A stretch of DNA of 64,000 nucleotides from Paenibacillus taichungensis (GTDB lineage Bacteria; Bacillota; Bacilli; Paenibacillales; Paenibacillaceae), in NCBI RefSeq assembly GCF_013359905.1, contig NZ_JABMCC010000111.1, positions 1 to 64,000 on the forward strand, written 5' to 3'. Positions 1-8,715 of this stretch are shown here, in pieces. The notes under the pieces were generated by a model that was not told the origin of the DNA, made no database searches, and worked only from the letters and a program-made list of their open reading frames with translations. The position numbers and the translations under genes are program-made. Each line of letters starts with the position of its first letter. Positions within the stretch are counted from its first letter, which is position 1.

Positions 1-8
1 AATAACGA

Positions 9-82
<74 letters not shown>

Positions 83-109
83 TTATACTTTCTATCAAGA
101 AAGTGATCT

Positions 110-187
110 GGAACCGTGGTGTAGTTGGCCTAACATGCCTGCCTGTCACGCAGGAGATCGCGGGTTCGAATCCCGTCGGTTCCGCCA
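110..187 (+). tRNA. tRNA-Asp (GTC)
   Basis: Complete cloverleaf: acceptor GGAACCG with CGGTTCC, anticodon stem CCTGC/GCAGG, anticodon GTC, encoded CCA at 185-187. No anomalies seen. Confidence 0.96.
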
Positions 188-215
188 TTTTTACTCAAGT
201 AACATTTTACACCGT

Positions 216-291
<76 letters not shown>

Positions 292-388
292 TTTATTGCA
301 TTTACCTCTGAATTTATAATAGAATGTATATTGTAGGTTTCAGATGGGAATACTGAGATACTCTCAGCGAATGTAAGGGATAGCTTAT

Positions 389-465
389 GGCGATCGTGGC
401 GAAGTGGTTAACGCACCGGTTTGTGGATCCGGCATTCGGGGGTTCAATTCCCCTCGATCGCCCCA
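389..465 (+). tRNA. tRNA-His (GTG)
   Basis: Anticodon GTG. It has the extra 5' G typical of tRNA-His, eight acceptor pairs (GGCGATCG/CGATCGCC) and encoded CCA. The anticodon stem CCGGT/TCCGG leaves a T31:T39 mismatch next to the loop, which is unusual for this tRNA. Confidence 0.92.
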
Positions 466-476
466 TGTTTTCTTAA

Positions 477-551
477 TGGGGATTAGCCAAGCGGTAAGGC
501 AACGGACTTTGACTCCGTCATGCATAGGTTCAAATCCTATATCCCCAGCCA
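477..551 (+). tRNA. tRNA-Gln (TTG)
   Basis: Acceptor TGGGGAT/ATCCCCA, anticodon stem ACGGA/TCCGT, anticodon TTG, discriminator G, encoded CCA. Well paired. Confidence 0.96.
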
Positions 552-567
552 TTTTAGTTTTTAGTTT

Positions 568-643
568 GAGTCATTAGCTCAGTTGGTAGAGCACCTGACT
601 TTTAATCAGGGTGTCGAAGGTTCGAGCCCTTCATGACTCACCA
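568..643 (+). tRNA. tRNA-Lys (TTT)
   Basis: Acceptor GAGTCAT/ATGACTC, anticodon stem CCTGA/TCAGG, anticodon TTT, discriminator A, encoded CCA. Confidence 0.96.
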
Positions 644-652
644 TTATATTTT

Positions 653-739
<87 letters not shown>

Positions 740-747
740 TATATTTT

Positions 748-822
748 GCGGAAGTGGCTCAGCGGTAGAGCATCGCCTTGCCAAGGCGAGGGTCGCGGGT
801 TCGATTCCCGTCTTCCGCTCCA
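748..822 (+). tRNA. tRNA-Gly (GCC)
   Basis: Acceptor GCGGAAG/CTTCCGC, anticodon stem TCGCC/GGCGA, anticodon GCC, encoded CCA. Second glycine isoacceptor of the cluster is at 1005. Confidence 0.96.
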
Positions 823-828
823 ATATTT

Positions 829-902
829 TCGCCCTTAGCTCAGCTGGATAGAGCGTTTGACTACGAATCAAAAGGCCGGGAGTTCGAATCTCTCAGGGCG
901 CG
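829..902 (+). tRNA. tRNA-Arg (ACG), first acceptor pair mismatched
   Basis: Anticodon ACG (read as ICG after deamination by TadA), with well-paired anticodon stem TTTGA/TCAAA. The acceptor stem pairs at six positions (CGCCCT with AGGGCG). The first position, T829 against C901, does not pair where G-C is usual. GCA rather than CCA follows the discriminator. Confidence 0.85.
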
Positions 903-921
903 GCATTATTTTCATAAGTAT

Positions 922-995
922 CGGGGTGTAGCTCAGATTGGTAGAGCACCTGGTTTGGTAACAGGGGGTCACATGTTCAAATCGTGTCATCCCGA
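922..995 (+). tRNA. tRNA-Pro (TGG), possibly degenerate
   Basis: Acceptor CGGGGTG/CATCCCG and anticodon TGG identify a proline tRNA. The anticodon stem CCTGG/ACAGG has a G31:A39 mismatch. Position 37 is T, whereas tRNA-Pro normally has G37, the target of TrmD. CCA is not encoded. It may be poorly functional or a pseudogene. Confidence 0.8.
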
Positions 996-1004
996 TTTTT
1001 ATAT

Positions 1005-1075
1005 GCGGGTGTAGTTCAATGGTAGAACTTTAGCCTTCCAAGCTAATAGCGTGGGTTCGATTCCCATCACCCGCT
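1005..1075 (+). tRNA. tRNA-Gly (TCC)
   Basis: Acceptor GCGGGTG/CACCCGC, anticodon stem TTAGC/GCTAA, anticodon TCC. CCA is not encoded (TCA follows). Last tRNA before the terminator. Confidence 0.95.
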
Positions 1076-1089
1076 TCATGGTAACAACA

Positions 1090-1124
1090 AAGAGAGCTCT
1101 TGCTTATTGCAAGGGCTCTTTTTG
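1090..1124 (+). terminator. Terminator of the tRNA cluster
   Basis: Near-perfect hairpin GAGCTCTTGC / GCAAGGGCTC with a five-base loop, followed by a T run, 15 bases after the last tRNA. Confidence 0.85.
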
Positions 1125-1162
1125 ATATAGTAAGCTCATATAAGAAAATAGTGGGAGGACTT

Positions 1163-1801
1163 ATGAAAAATAAAATAGAAACGCCAAAGATTCCCCTGGA
1201 ACTCGAAGACTTATCGTTAACTTTAGAAGCATGGGAGAGTAAAGAAGAAATCAAACATGGACGATTTGCCAATATCTCTATTGAGAATCAGAGCGCCAAC
1301 CGGGTTTCATTCGATAAAGTGGTTTTTGAGAACGTGATCTTCAGCCAGTCCTCTCTCCCCGAAGTCGAGCTTACTGATGTGATTTTTGATAAATGTGATT
1401 TGTCCAATATGGACTTTAACGGTTCTTTCCTCCACCGGACAGAATTTAGAAACTGTAAATTGCTTGGTACTAATTTTTCAAATAGCAGGCTCCAAAATGC
1501 AAGCTTTCAGGGCTGTGTAGCTGACCTTTCTTTATTTCGTTTTTCCAAGTTTAAACAGGTGAAGTACACGGAATGTTCTCTGGTGAGTGGCGATTTCTTT
1601 CAAGCTACAGCTCAAAAACTGGAGTTTTCTGAATGCAATATAGATCAAGCTCTTTTGTCGGGTGTAAAGCTTAAGGGAGTGGACCTTAGTGACTGTAGCT
1701 TTGAAAGGTTAAATGTAGATATTGAGGATCTGGATGGATGCATCATCTCTGATGCTCAGGCCGCCTCTTTTGTTGGATTATTAGGCTTAATTGTGAAGTA
1801 A
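1163..1801 (+). CDS. Pentapeptide-repeat protein
   Basis: 212-residue protein. From about residue 40 it carries repeated A(N/D)LxX-like pentapeptides (for example the segments VSFDKVVFENVIF and DLSNMDFNGSFL), which in known families fold into a right-handed quadrilateral beta-helix. No signal peptide or membrane segment. Some members protect gyrase from quinolones, but most have no known role and nothing here points to a target. The frame is open upstream to 1100, but that would start inside the tRNA terminator. ATG 1163 has a GGGAGG site at 1153-1158, so this start is preferred. Function unassigned. Confidence 0.85.
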   Translation: MKNKIETPKIPLELEDLSLTLEAWESKEEIKHGRFANISIENQSANRVSFDKVVFENVIFSQSSLPEVELTDVIFDKCDLSNMDFNGSFLHRTEFRNCKLLGTNFSNSRLQNASFQGCVADLSLFRFSKFKQVKYTECSLVSGDFFQATAQKLEFSECNIDQALLSGVKLKGVDLSDCSFERLNVDIEDLDGCIISDAQAASFVGLLGLIVK

Positions 1802-1888
1802 GTTTGATTATGCGAGTGATCTTTGTTTAAATGAAGAGATCAATGAATGTACAATATCATGCTTTCACTGATAAAAAGGAGGCGGATT

Positions 1889-2494
1889 ATGAAAAGGGCT
1901 CTGGTTATTGGAGGAAATGGAACATTAGGCAAGGCTGTTGTTGCGAAGCTTCAGGAATATTCCGTTGAGGTCATTACAGCTGGCAGGCAATCCGGGGATT
2001 ACCATGTAGATATGACCTCGACTGAGAGTATTACATCCCTCTTTGAAACGGTAACTAATATTGATTATGTCATTGTTGCAGCAGGCCAGACCCATTATGC
2101 GAAGTTGGAGGAGCTGACTCCTGAGAACAACATGATTAGTGTGCAGGGGAAATTACTCGGTCAAGTGAACATCGTCTTGATTGGGCAGCACTACATCAAC
2201 GATAAGGGAAGCTTTACGCTGGTCAGCGGCATTATACAGGACCATCCCATTCTGAAAGGCGCATCCAGTGCTATGGTCAACGGTGCAATTGATTCGTTTG
2301 CCAAAGCAGCAGCGTATGAGTTGCCGCGAGGTATACGTCTGAATTCGGTTAGTCCTAACCTGTTTGTTGAATCCGCAGAGAAATATAAGGGTGTGTTTAT
2401 TGGATTTAATCCGGTTCCTGTGGAGCGGGTCGCCAATACATTTATTCAGAGTGCACTTGGGATCGAAACAGCCCAGACCTTTAAAATATATTAA
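1889..2494 (+). CDS. Atypical short-chain dehydrogenase (Lin1944-like)
   Basis: 201 residues with a Rossmann fold. The glycine-rich nucleotide motif GGNGTLG lies at residues 8-14, and a beta-4 segment like YVIVAAG follows. Where classical SDRs have YxxxK the protein reads SSAMVNGAI, so both catalytic Tyr and Lys are absent. This fits the Lin1944-like SDR subgroup, which keeps the NAD(P) motif but lacks the usual active site. ATG 1889 follows AAAAAGGAGG by a good spacing; the upstream in-frame ATG at 1847 lacks one. Substrate unknown. It is followed directly by a terminator, so it is probably monocistronic. Confidence 0.85.
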   Translation: MKRALVIGGNGTLGKAVVAKLQEYSVEVITAGRQSGDYHVDMTSTESITSLFETVTNIDYVIVAAGQTHYAKLEELTPENNMISVQGKLLGQVNIVLIGQHYINDKGSFTLVSGIIQDHPILKGASSAMVNGAIDSFAKAAAYELPRGIRLNSVSPNLFVESAEKYKGVFIGFNPVPVERVANTFIQSALGIETAQTFKIY

Positions 2495-2512
2495 CTGTAT
2501 GGAATATTAAAT

Positions 2513-2551
2513 AAAGGAGATCAGCAGAATGTTCCTGCTGATCTCCTTTTG
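2513..2551 (+). terminator. Terminator after the SDR gene
   Basis: Long stem AAGGAGATCAGCAG / CTGCTGATCTCCTT with a short loop, followed by TTTTG. Confidence 0.85.
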
Positions 2552-2660
2552 TTTTGGGTTTTCGTTTCATTAAGAACAAAGACATGTCCATTTTGCTCGT
2601 TGTCTCATAAACCGCTAGATACCATACTTAGACATATACGGTATGGATAGCAACAACCAC

Positions 2661-3527
2661 TTAGTATCTTTCCAAGATAAGCTGAGTTTTCAGGCCATCG
2701 GCTGGAATGAGCCAGTTTTTGTTTTCCAACACTTGCATCAGTTGGGTACGCAGTCCCGAAACAGCTGTAGAATCTGCTGTTTTGAACGAAATCTCTACGA
2801 TATTCTCTAGACCTGTGCCTGCTGCGTTACGAATCGGCCATACTTCAAGGGTGAGTTCCTGTCCATTCCATGTGCCTTCATAACGTTGGAATGTTACTGG
2901 GCCGTAGGCACGGGATGCCGTGAGTTGTTGTTTACCCCAGTTGGAGGCGGACCAGTTTTTTAATTTGCCAGGCAGCTTGTCCAACAACATGCTCAAGGCT
3001 TCCTGCTGTGATGGAAGTTGTACGCCTGTAGCTTTGGTATCCACCTTTTTAGTGTTGGAGAAGCTCAATGTTTGTTTGCCATATCCCCAGTCAATTTCAG
3101 CCTCGTAGTTATCATCTGACGCATCAAATCCCTCTTGGTTAGCCAGAGTCAACGCCGCATTCACATCACCATTGATGACAGGATAGCGCTTTTTATAAGT
3201 CAGTTCATAATTATTCTTGTCATCCTTCTTCCGAAAACGTACATCCCACCCTGCTTGATTCAGATTGAGTGCATTGGTGTCGAAGTACTCTGCGCTAATG
3301 TTTCTTGCTGTGGAGCTCAAGCCAAGCGTCTGAATGACTTCACTGCGTGGTGTCCCATCTGTGTTCAATACCAGCTCCGGCTTAGCCAGGAACTTCACTT
3401 CATAAGCAGGAACGGCGTTGGCTGCTGCAGAAGCCTGCGGTGCTTCCAGAAACGTCAGTCCACTTCCCAATGTCACGATGCTCAGCATGAATGAGGCGGT
3501 TACCTTTTTCCATTTTTTCAAAACCAA
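2661..3527 (-). CDS. Secreted CYTH-like (triphosphate tunnel fold) protein
   Basis: 288 residues. A Sec signal peptide spans about 1-35 (KKWKK, hydrophobic core, cleavage near ASA). The mature part resembles the CYTH fold: EVKF at 43-46, YFDT at 81-84, GWDVRFRKK at 93-101 and YELTYKKRY at 107-115, then an acidic YEAEIDWG strand and a late VEISFK strand. CYTH enzymes are usually cytoplasmic and act on triphosphates with metal ions. Here the first motif is weak (one acidic residue plus Lys) and the protein is exported, so catalysis is not assured. Monocistronic between the SDR and LysR genes. A 13/14 match to the CcpA consensus lies upstream at 3579-3592. Confidence 0.72.
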   Translation of the reverse strand: MVLKKWKKVTASFMLSIVTLGSGLTFLEAPQASAAANAVPAYEVKFLAKPELVLNTDGTPRSEVIQTLGLSSTARNISAEYFDTNALNLNQAGWDVRFRKKDDKNNYELTYKKRYPVINGDVNAALTLANQEGFDASDDNYEAEIDWGYGKQTLSFSNTKKVDTKATGVQLPSQQEALSMLLDKLPGKLKNWSASNWGKQQLTASRAYGPVTFQRYEGTWNGQELTLEVWPIRNAAGTGLENIVEISFKTADSTAVSGLRTQLMQVLENKNWLIPADGLKTQLILERY

Positions 3528-3665
3528 TCACTCCCTAGGCTGGATTAACGTACAGACCCACTTTATCGTCCGAGTATATGAAAGCGATTAAATAGAAGGA
3601 CTCGTTGCGTTAACCCTGCATAGATTTGATGAATGCCAAACGATAGTTTATATGGGATAGCAGGA

Positions 3666-4583
3666 TCATGAATTAAAAAGAGAGAGGCTGTGGCTCATGT
3701 CCCGCAGTACTTCCTTGAAGCGGTTGACCTGGACGGAAGGATGACGATCTTTGTTGTGGACGGTATAAATATGCCGCGGAGCCTGCTCCCCTGGAATGGG
3801 GAGGACCTTGATCAGTCCATGCTGCTCTTCCCACTGTACAGCCATTCGTGACATGAACGAGATATGACCGCCGAGTAGAACCAACTGCTTGATCGCTTCC
3901 AGAGAGTCCATCTCAACGGTGCTTCGCAAACGAATATCATGCTGATCCAGCCATTGGTTCGTTAAACGTCGAGTGCTGGATTCATCCCCATGCAGTGCAA
4001 AAGGAACCTGTGCCATATGCTCAGGTTTCAGCACATCCCTCTGAGCCAAGGCATGCTGTGGTGAGCAGATTAATACCAGATCGTCTTCACACAGCGTTTC
4101 TGCTTGCAGTACCGGACCTACAAACGGCTCTGAAGAGATAACACCTAGATCAATCTGGTGACGAATCAGCATTTCGCGGATAACGGGTGAAGGTTTAACC
4201 GATAACATAATTCGAATACCGGGGAATTCCTGAGAAAATGTATTCAAAATAGGCGGCAGCAGATACGTTGCAGGTACATAGCTCGCTCCAATGTGCAGGG
4301 TGCCCCGATAGAGGCTGTCATATTCCTGTACTACCCGGCGTGCTTCCTGGGTCAGGGCATTGATTTTGACGGAATAGTGTAAAAGGGCTTGTCCAGCCTC
4401 GGTGAGAAAAGTCTTTCCACTACGCGATTCGAATAATCGCACCCCCATCTCTTCCTCCAAAGACTTCATATGAAAGGTAACGGTAGGTTGCTTGATGCCG
4501 AGAAGCTCGGCCACGCTGGTCATATGATGATGCTTATCAATGAGTTCAACAATTTGCAGTTTAATCAGGTTCAACGAATCCAA
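3666..4583 (-). CDS. LysR-family regulator of the adjacent ABC operon
   Basis: 305 residues: N-terminal winged helix-turn-helix (MTSVAELLGIKQPTVTFHMK, about residues 20-40) and a LysR substrate-binding domain. The frame is open to 4649, but that would put a perfect 15-bp palindrome (4616-4630) inside the gene. TTG 4583 is preceded by GGAGAGG and gives the usual LysR N-terminus, so it is chosen. Divergently transcribed from the transporter operon at 4745, the classic arrangement for a LysR activator. The inducer is presumably related to the transported substrate, which is unknown. Confidence 0.85.
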   Translation of the reverse strand: MDSLNLIKLQIVELIDKHHHMTSVAELLGIKQPTVTFHMKSLEEEMGVRLFESRSGKTFLTEAGQALLHYSVKINALTQEARRVVQEYDSLYRGTLHIGASYVPATYLLPPILNTFSQEFPGIRIMLSVKPSPVIREMLIRHQIDLGVISSEPFVGPVLQAETLCEDDLVLICSPQHALAQRDVLKPEHMAQVPFALHGDESSTRRLTNQWLDQHDIRLRSTVEMDSLEAIKQLVLLGGHISFMSRMAVQWEEQHGLIKVLPIPGEQAPRHIYTVHNKDRHPSVQVNRFKEVLRDMSHSLSLFNS

Positions 4584-4615
4584 CACTCCTCTCCGGTAAC
4601 TTTGAATCACCTTAT

Positions 4616-4630
4616 ATAGATTTAATCTAT
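4616..4630. promoter_or_regulatory. Probable LysR operator
   Basis: Perfect palindrome ATAGATT-T-AATCTAT containing a T-N11-A LysR box, in the divergent gap between the regulator and the transporter operon. Confidence 0.6.
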
Positions 4631-4744
4631 GAAGATCAACAGAATTCATCTAAAAAGTTAATTCCAATTTTACATTTCTAACATACAACTCGCGAAAGCG
4701 GACGTTAGACTGAGAACAGTACAAGAAGACAGGCAGGGATGCTT

Positions 4745-5761
4745 ATGAAAATGGAAATTAGGGGAATTCAAAAATCATTCAATCGCACTCCCGCGCTGCT
4801 GCCCACGGATTTAACACTCCAGCATGGACAGTTTACGACGCTGCTCGGCCCATCCGGCTGCGGCAAAACGACGTTGCTGCGCATGCTGGCAGGGCTAGAG
4901 CAACCGGATGCGGGAGAAATCGTCGCGGATGGCAAGAGTTTTTACTCGGCGACGAAGCGAATAGATGTACCGACACATAAGCGTAATCTGGGCATGGTGT
5001 TTCAGGATTTTGCATTATGGCCGCATATGACAGTATACGAAAATGTGGCGTTCGGCCTGAAGGCCGGAAAGCAGAAATCTGATCTGCGCCAGAAGGTGAC
5101 CGAAGCACTTGGCATGGTTCGCCTGCAAGGCATGGAGGATCGTTATCCTCATCAGCTGTCGGGAGGACAGCAGCAACGGGTTGCTTTTGCCAGAGCGGTA
5201 GCAGTAAGACCGGGGATTATTCTGTTCGATGAGCCGCTAAGTGCACTGGATGCTGTGCTGCGGGAAGAGATGCGAATTGAGATGATGTCATTGGTACGGG
5301 ACATGGGACTGACAGCGTTGTACGTCACCCATGATCAGGTTGAGGCGATGTCGATGTCCGATGAGATTGTGGTGATGGAGAAGGGGCGTATATTGCAAAA
5401 GGGGAACCCGGAAACGATCTACGCATCACCAAGCGATCCTTTTGTTGCTTCGTTTATCGGAAAGTCCAATTGGCTTACGCCTAATCAGTCCATGGTGAGA
5501 CCGGAACATGTCTCCTGGAGCAAAACAGGTCATGACGATCTGTGTTATCAGGCGGTAGTGCTCAGCGTCAGTTATGTAGGAGAGCGTTATGAAATTCGGG
5601 TGCAGATGGAGGGGCTGGGTGTATGGACAGCCTATCTGGATCGAAGAGTACGCGTAGGGGAGAAGGTTCAGCTCTATGTAGTCCCGGAGCGGATCTGCCG
5701 AATGAACGGACAAGACACTCCGATTGTGAAGCCGAGAGAGTTCATTGCAGCAGCCAACTGA
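4745..5761 (+). CDS. ABC importer ATP-binding protein (Fbp/Phn type)
   Basis: 338 residues. Walker A GPSGCGKTT at 35-43, signature LSGGQQQR, Walker B LFDEPLSALD, switch TLYVTHDQ-like segment, and a C-terminal TOBE-type extension from about residue 240. It energises the importer formed with the lipoprotein at 5833 and the fused permease at 7030. Family resemblance is to ferric-iron and 2-aminoethylphosphonate importers (FbpC/PhnT). Sequence alone does not decide the substrate. ATG 4745 has an AGGG site seven bases upstream; ATG 4739 is also possible. Confidence 0.9.
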   Translation: MKMEIRGIQKSFNRTPALLPTDLTLQHGQFTTLLGPSGCGKTTLLRMLAGLEQPDAGEIVADGKSFYSATKRIDVPTHKRNLGMVFQDFALWPHMTVYENVAFGLKAGKQKSDLRQKVTEALGMVRLQGMEDRYPHQLSGGQQQRVAFARAVAVRPGIILFDEPLSALDAVLREEMRIEMMSLVRDMGLTALYVTHDQVEAMSMSDEIVVMEKGRILQKGNPETIYASPSDPFVASFIGKSNWLTPNQSMVRPEHVSWSKTGHDDLCYQAVVLSVSYVGERYEIRVQMEGLGVWTAYLDRRVRVGEKVQLYVVPERICRMNGQDTPIVKPREFIAAAN

Positions 5762-5832
5762 TCATGATGAGCATACAGCGTGAGTTTACAGAAACGTGAA
5801 TACAAATATAATCAGAAACCAAGGGAGATGGA

Positions 5833-6915
5833 ATGAAAATGTTGGGTATGAAAACACGGAAAAGAAGCGCAATGCTGTTATTATCAGCGGTAATGAGCAT
5901 CAGTTTGTTCGGATGCAGCACAGGTAATTCAACTACCGGGAATGCGGGTCAAGCTGCTGGGGAAGGCAGTACGGCTACTGCATCGGCGGAAACAACAAAA
6001 CCAGCCGGCGGTAAGCTGGTTTTGTACAGTGCAGGACCTCAGAAGCTGGCGGATAATATCATCAGCGGATTTACAGCCAAGACGGGCATTGCAGTGGAGA
6101 TGTTCCAGGGTACGACAGGCAAAATTCTGGCTCGCATGGAAGCTGAAAAATCCAATCCCGTAGCGGACGTGGTTATTCTAGCCTCTCTGCCTTCGGCACA
6201 AGCACTGAAAGCAGATGGTCTGACACTCCCATATCCTGATGCGGAGAATGCAGACAAGCTGAACAAGGACTGGTCGGATGCCGACGGAAACTATTTCAGC
6301 TCCAGTGCTTCGGCACTCGGAATTGTCTACAATACGAAGCTGGTGTCCACGCCACCAACCAGTTGGGCTGAGCTGGCAACACCTGCCTGGAAGGACGTTG
6401 TGAATATTCCTGATCCTACACTGTCCGGTTCCGCGCTGGACTTCATTACGGGATACCTGAGTGTGAATGGAGATAAAGGCTGGGACTTGCTGGACAGCTA
6501 CAAGGCGAATGGTGTAGCAATGGCAGGAGCGAATCAGGAAGCACTTGACCCGGTCATTACGGGAGCGAAGAGCATCGTAGCAGCTGGTGTAGACTACATG
6601 GCGTATTCCTCTAAAGCCAAAGGTGAACCGCTGGACATCGTATATCCAGAGGAAGGGACTGTAATCAGTCCAAGACCGGCAGCGATTCTGAAATCGAGTC
6701 AGAATGTGGAGAATGCCAAGGCGTTTATCGACTACCTGTTGTCTGATGAGGCACAAAAGCTTGTTGCAGATGCTTACCTGATTCCGGGTCGTGAAGACAT
6801 CGAGGCGACTAACCGGGCAAATCTGAAAGATATTCCGCAGCTTAAAGTGGATTGGAACTGGATGAGTGAACACGGAGATGAGATAGCAGCAAGGTTCTCC
6901 GAGACTTTTAAATAA
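5833..6915 (+). CDS. ABC importer substrate-binding lipoprotein (Fe3+/aminoethylphosphonate type)
   Basis: 360 residues with a lipoprotein signal (SISLFGC lipobox, Cys at about 28) and a Ser/Thr/Gly-rich linker. A bacterial solute-binding domain begins with LVLYSAGPQ and includes GTTGKILARMEAE and ALGIVYNTKL. This is the type II fold of FbpA/PhnS relatives, anchored outside the membrane and feeding the permease at 7030. There is no obvious Tyr-Tyr iron motif near YSSKAKGEP, so phosphonate or another anion is as likely as iron. RBS AAGGGAG precedes ATG 5833. Confidence 0.88.
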   Translation: MKMLGMKTRKRSAMLLLSAVMSISLFGCSTGNSTTGNAGQAAGEGSTATASAETTKPAGGKLVLYSAGPQKLADNIISGFTAKTGIAVEMFQGTTGKILARMEAEKSNPVADVVILASLPSAQALKADGLTLPYPDAENADKLNKDWSDADGNYFSSSASALGIVYNTKLVSTPPTSWAELATPAWKDVVNIPDPTLSGSALDFITGYLSVNGDKGWDLLDSYKANGVAMAGANQEALDPVITGAKSIVAAGVDYMAYSSKAKGEPLDIVYPEEGTVISPRPAAILKSSQNVENAKAFIDYLLSDEAQKLVADAYLIPGREDIEATNRANLKDIPQLKVDWNWMSEHGDEIAARFSETFK

Positions 6916-7029
6916 GATTATGTATCTTCCCGAGCAACTTTGAATAAATGTAACGACTGAATATTGAAAGTAATGGAAAGTAAGCAACACAGAGAGTGTC
7001 TTGTGGAAGTCATGTGAGGTGAAATTGTA

Positions 7030-8715
7030 GTGAAACCTGTTGTAGTAGACAACAACCGTATTTTTCGGAGAGTGGGCGTGATTCTGGCCCTCTTTCTGCT
7101 AACGATAAGCATTGGTGTACCGCTCTTGCTGATTTTCTGGCAAAGTGTGTATCCGAATGGGCAATGGGATTGGATGGCTCCGATTCGAACCATTACCGGA
7201 CAGCATTTATCCGGGGTTCTGCTGAATTCCGTCTGGCTGGGGATCTGCGTGGTAGCTGTAACAACGCTGCTGGCATTGCCACTGGCGTGGATGATGGCGA
7301 AGACCCGCATGGGTCAGCATCGCTGGGTGGACGTGATCCTGATAATTCCGTTCATGACCCCGCCGTATATCGGCTCCATGGGCTGGATTCTGTTTATGCA
7401 AAAAGGGGGATACCTGCAGCAATGGGTGCCTTCCGCTGCGAGCTGGAGTGAGTTGTTCTTCAGCTTCTGGGGCATGGTGCTCATTATGAGCCTGCATCTG
7501 TTCCCTTTCCTGTATCTGTTGCTTCGGGATGCAATCATTCGCATTGGAGGCAATCTGGAAGAAGCGGGGGCGGTGCACGGGGGACGTGCGGGATACCGAT
7601 TCAGACGCATTATTTTGCCACTGCTGTTGTCTTCCTATGGCATGGGGATCATGCTCGTCTTTGTCAAAACGATTGCGGAATTCGGAACACCGGCTACCTT
7701 CGGGCGGCGTATCGGTTATTATGTCATGACCTCTGAAATCCACAAGTATATCTCTAGTTGGCCGATTGATTTTGGTAAGGCAACTTCGCTCGCATCGGTG
7801 CTGCTGTCGGTCTGTCTGGTGATGTGGTACATGCAGTCTGCCATGAGTCGGAAGTTCACGTACCGTCTGGTAGGGGGCAAGGGGCAGCGATCCAAACGAT
7901 ACTCCCTACGTGGCGGAGCGGGTTGGTTGTGCGGGTTGTATCTCGCGTTGCTGCTGATTCTGTCGGTGGGCATTCCGTATTTCTCCATTATTGCTGCATC
8001 GACCATGAAGTTGCGCGGCGCGGGATTGTCCTTCGACAATCTGACGCTGGATCACTACCGGGAATTGCTGTCCTGGGGATCGGTCAGTATGAAAGCAATC
8101 GGGAACAGTCTGGGGCTCTCATTAGCAGCTTCGACGGTTGCGGTTATTATCGGTACAGGTTTTGCACTGGCGATTGGTAAATCGTCTTCCTTTATGCAGC
8201 GTGTCATTGACCTGTTCAGTCTGCTACCGAATACGGTACCTGGCATTGTCATGGTGGTGGGTCTCATCCTTTTCTGGAATTCACCATGGATGCCGTTCAC
8301 TCTGTACAACTCGTACGGAATGGTTGTTCTGACGTATGTGGTACTCTTCTTGCCGTACACGGTGCAGTATGTCAAATCAAGCTTCACCCAGATCGACGGA
8401 ACGTTGTTCCAGGCGGGTCAGGTCTTTGGCGGTAGACCGCTATATATTCTGCGGCGCATTCTTCTGCCTCTGATTATCCCCGGTATGTTGGCCGGGTGGA
8501 TGATGACATTCACCATCGCCACGCGGGAGCTGGTAGGGTCGTTGTTAATTTTGCCTCCATCGATGCAGACATCGGCAACGTATATTTTTGCTCAATTTGA
8601 ACAAGGTCAGGTTTCATTGGGAATGGCGATGGCCGTGGTTACTGTCGGCATGACGGTACTGATGCTGCTCGGCATTGAAGTTCTGAATTCGAAGAGAAAG
8701 TGGAATGCATCATGA
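7030..8715 (+). CDS. Fused two-domain ABC permease
   Basis: 561 residues containing two permease domains in one chain, each with about six membrane helices and an EAA-type coupling loop (EEAGAVHGG near 185 and QAGQVFGGR in the second half). This architecture is standard for FbpB/ThiP/PhnU-type importers. GTG start at 7030 after GTGAGGTGA. The stop overlaps the next start by four bases (ATGA), so the metallo-hydrolase downstream is translationally coupled. Confidence 0.9.
   Translation: MKPVVVDNNRIFRRVGVILALFLLTISIGVPLLLIFWQSVYPNGQWDWMAPIRTITGQHLSGVLLNSVWLGICVVAVTTLLALPLAWMMAKTRMGQHRWVDVILIIPFMTPPYIGSMGWILFMQKGGYLQQWVPSAASWSELFFSFWGMVLIMSLHLFPFLYLLLRDAIIRIGGNLEEAGAVHGGRAGYRFRRIILPLLLSSYGMGIMLVFVKTIAEFGTPATFGRRIGYYVMTSEIHKYISSWPIDFGKATSLASVLLSVCLVMWYMQSAMSRKFTYRLVGGKGQRSKRYSLRGGAGWLCGLYLALLLILSVGIPYFSIIAASTMKLRGAGLSFDNLTLDHYRELLSWGSVSMKAIGNSLGLSLAASTVAVIIGTGFALAIGKSSSFMQRVIDLFSLLPNTVPGIVMVVGLILFWNSPWMPFTLYNSYGMVVLTYVVLFLPYTVQYVKSSFTQIDGTLFQAGQVFGGRPLYILRRILLPLIIPGMLAGWMMTFTIATRELVGSLLILPPSMQTSATYIFAQFEQGQVSLGMAMAVVTVGMTVLMLLGIEVLNSKRKWNAS

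Noticed and set aside
1100..1162. Longer start for the pentapeptide protein
   Set aside because: It begins inside the tRNA terminator and lacks an RBS.
3579..3592. CcpA site before the CYTH-like gene
   Set aside because: One conserved position is wrong (13/14) and it is not combined with a clear promoter, so it is not listed as a feature.
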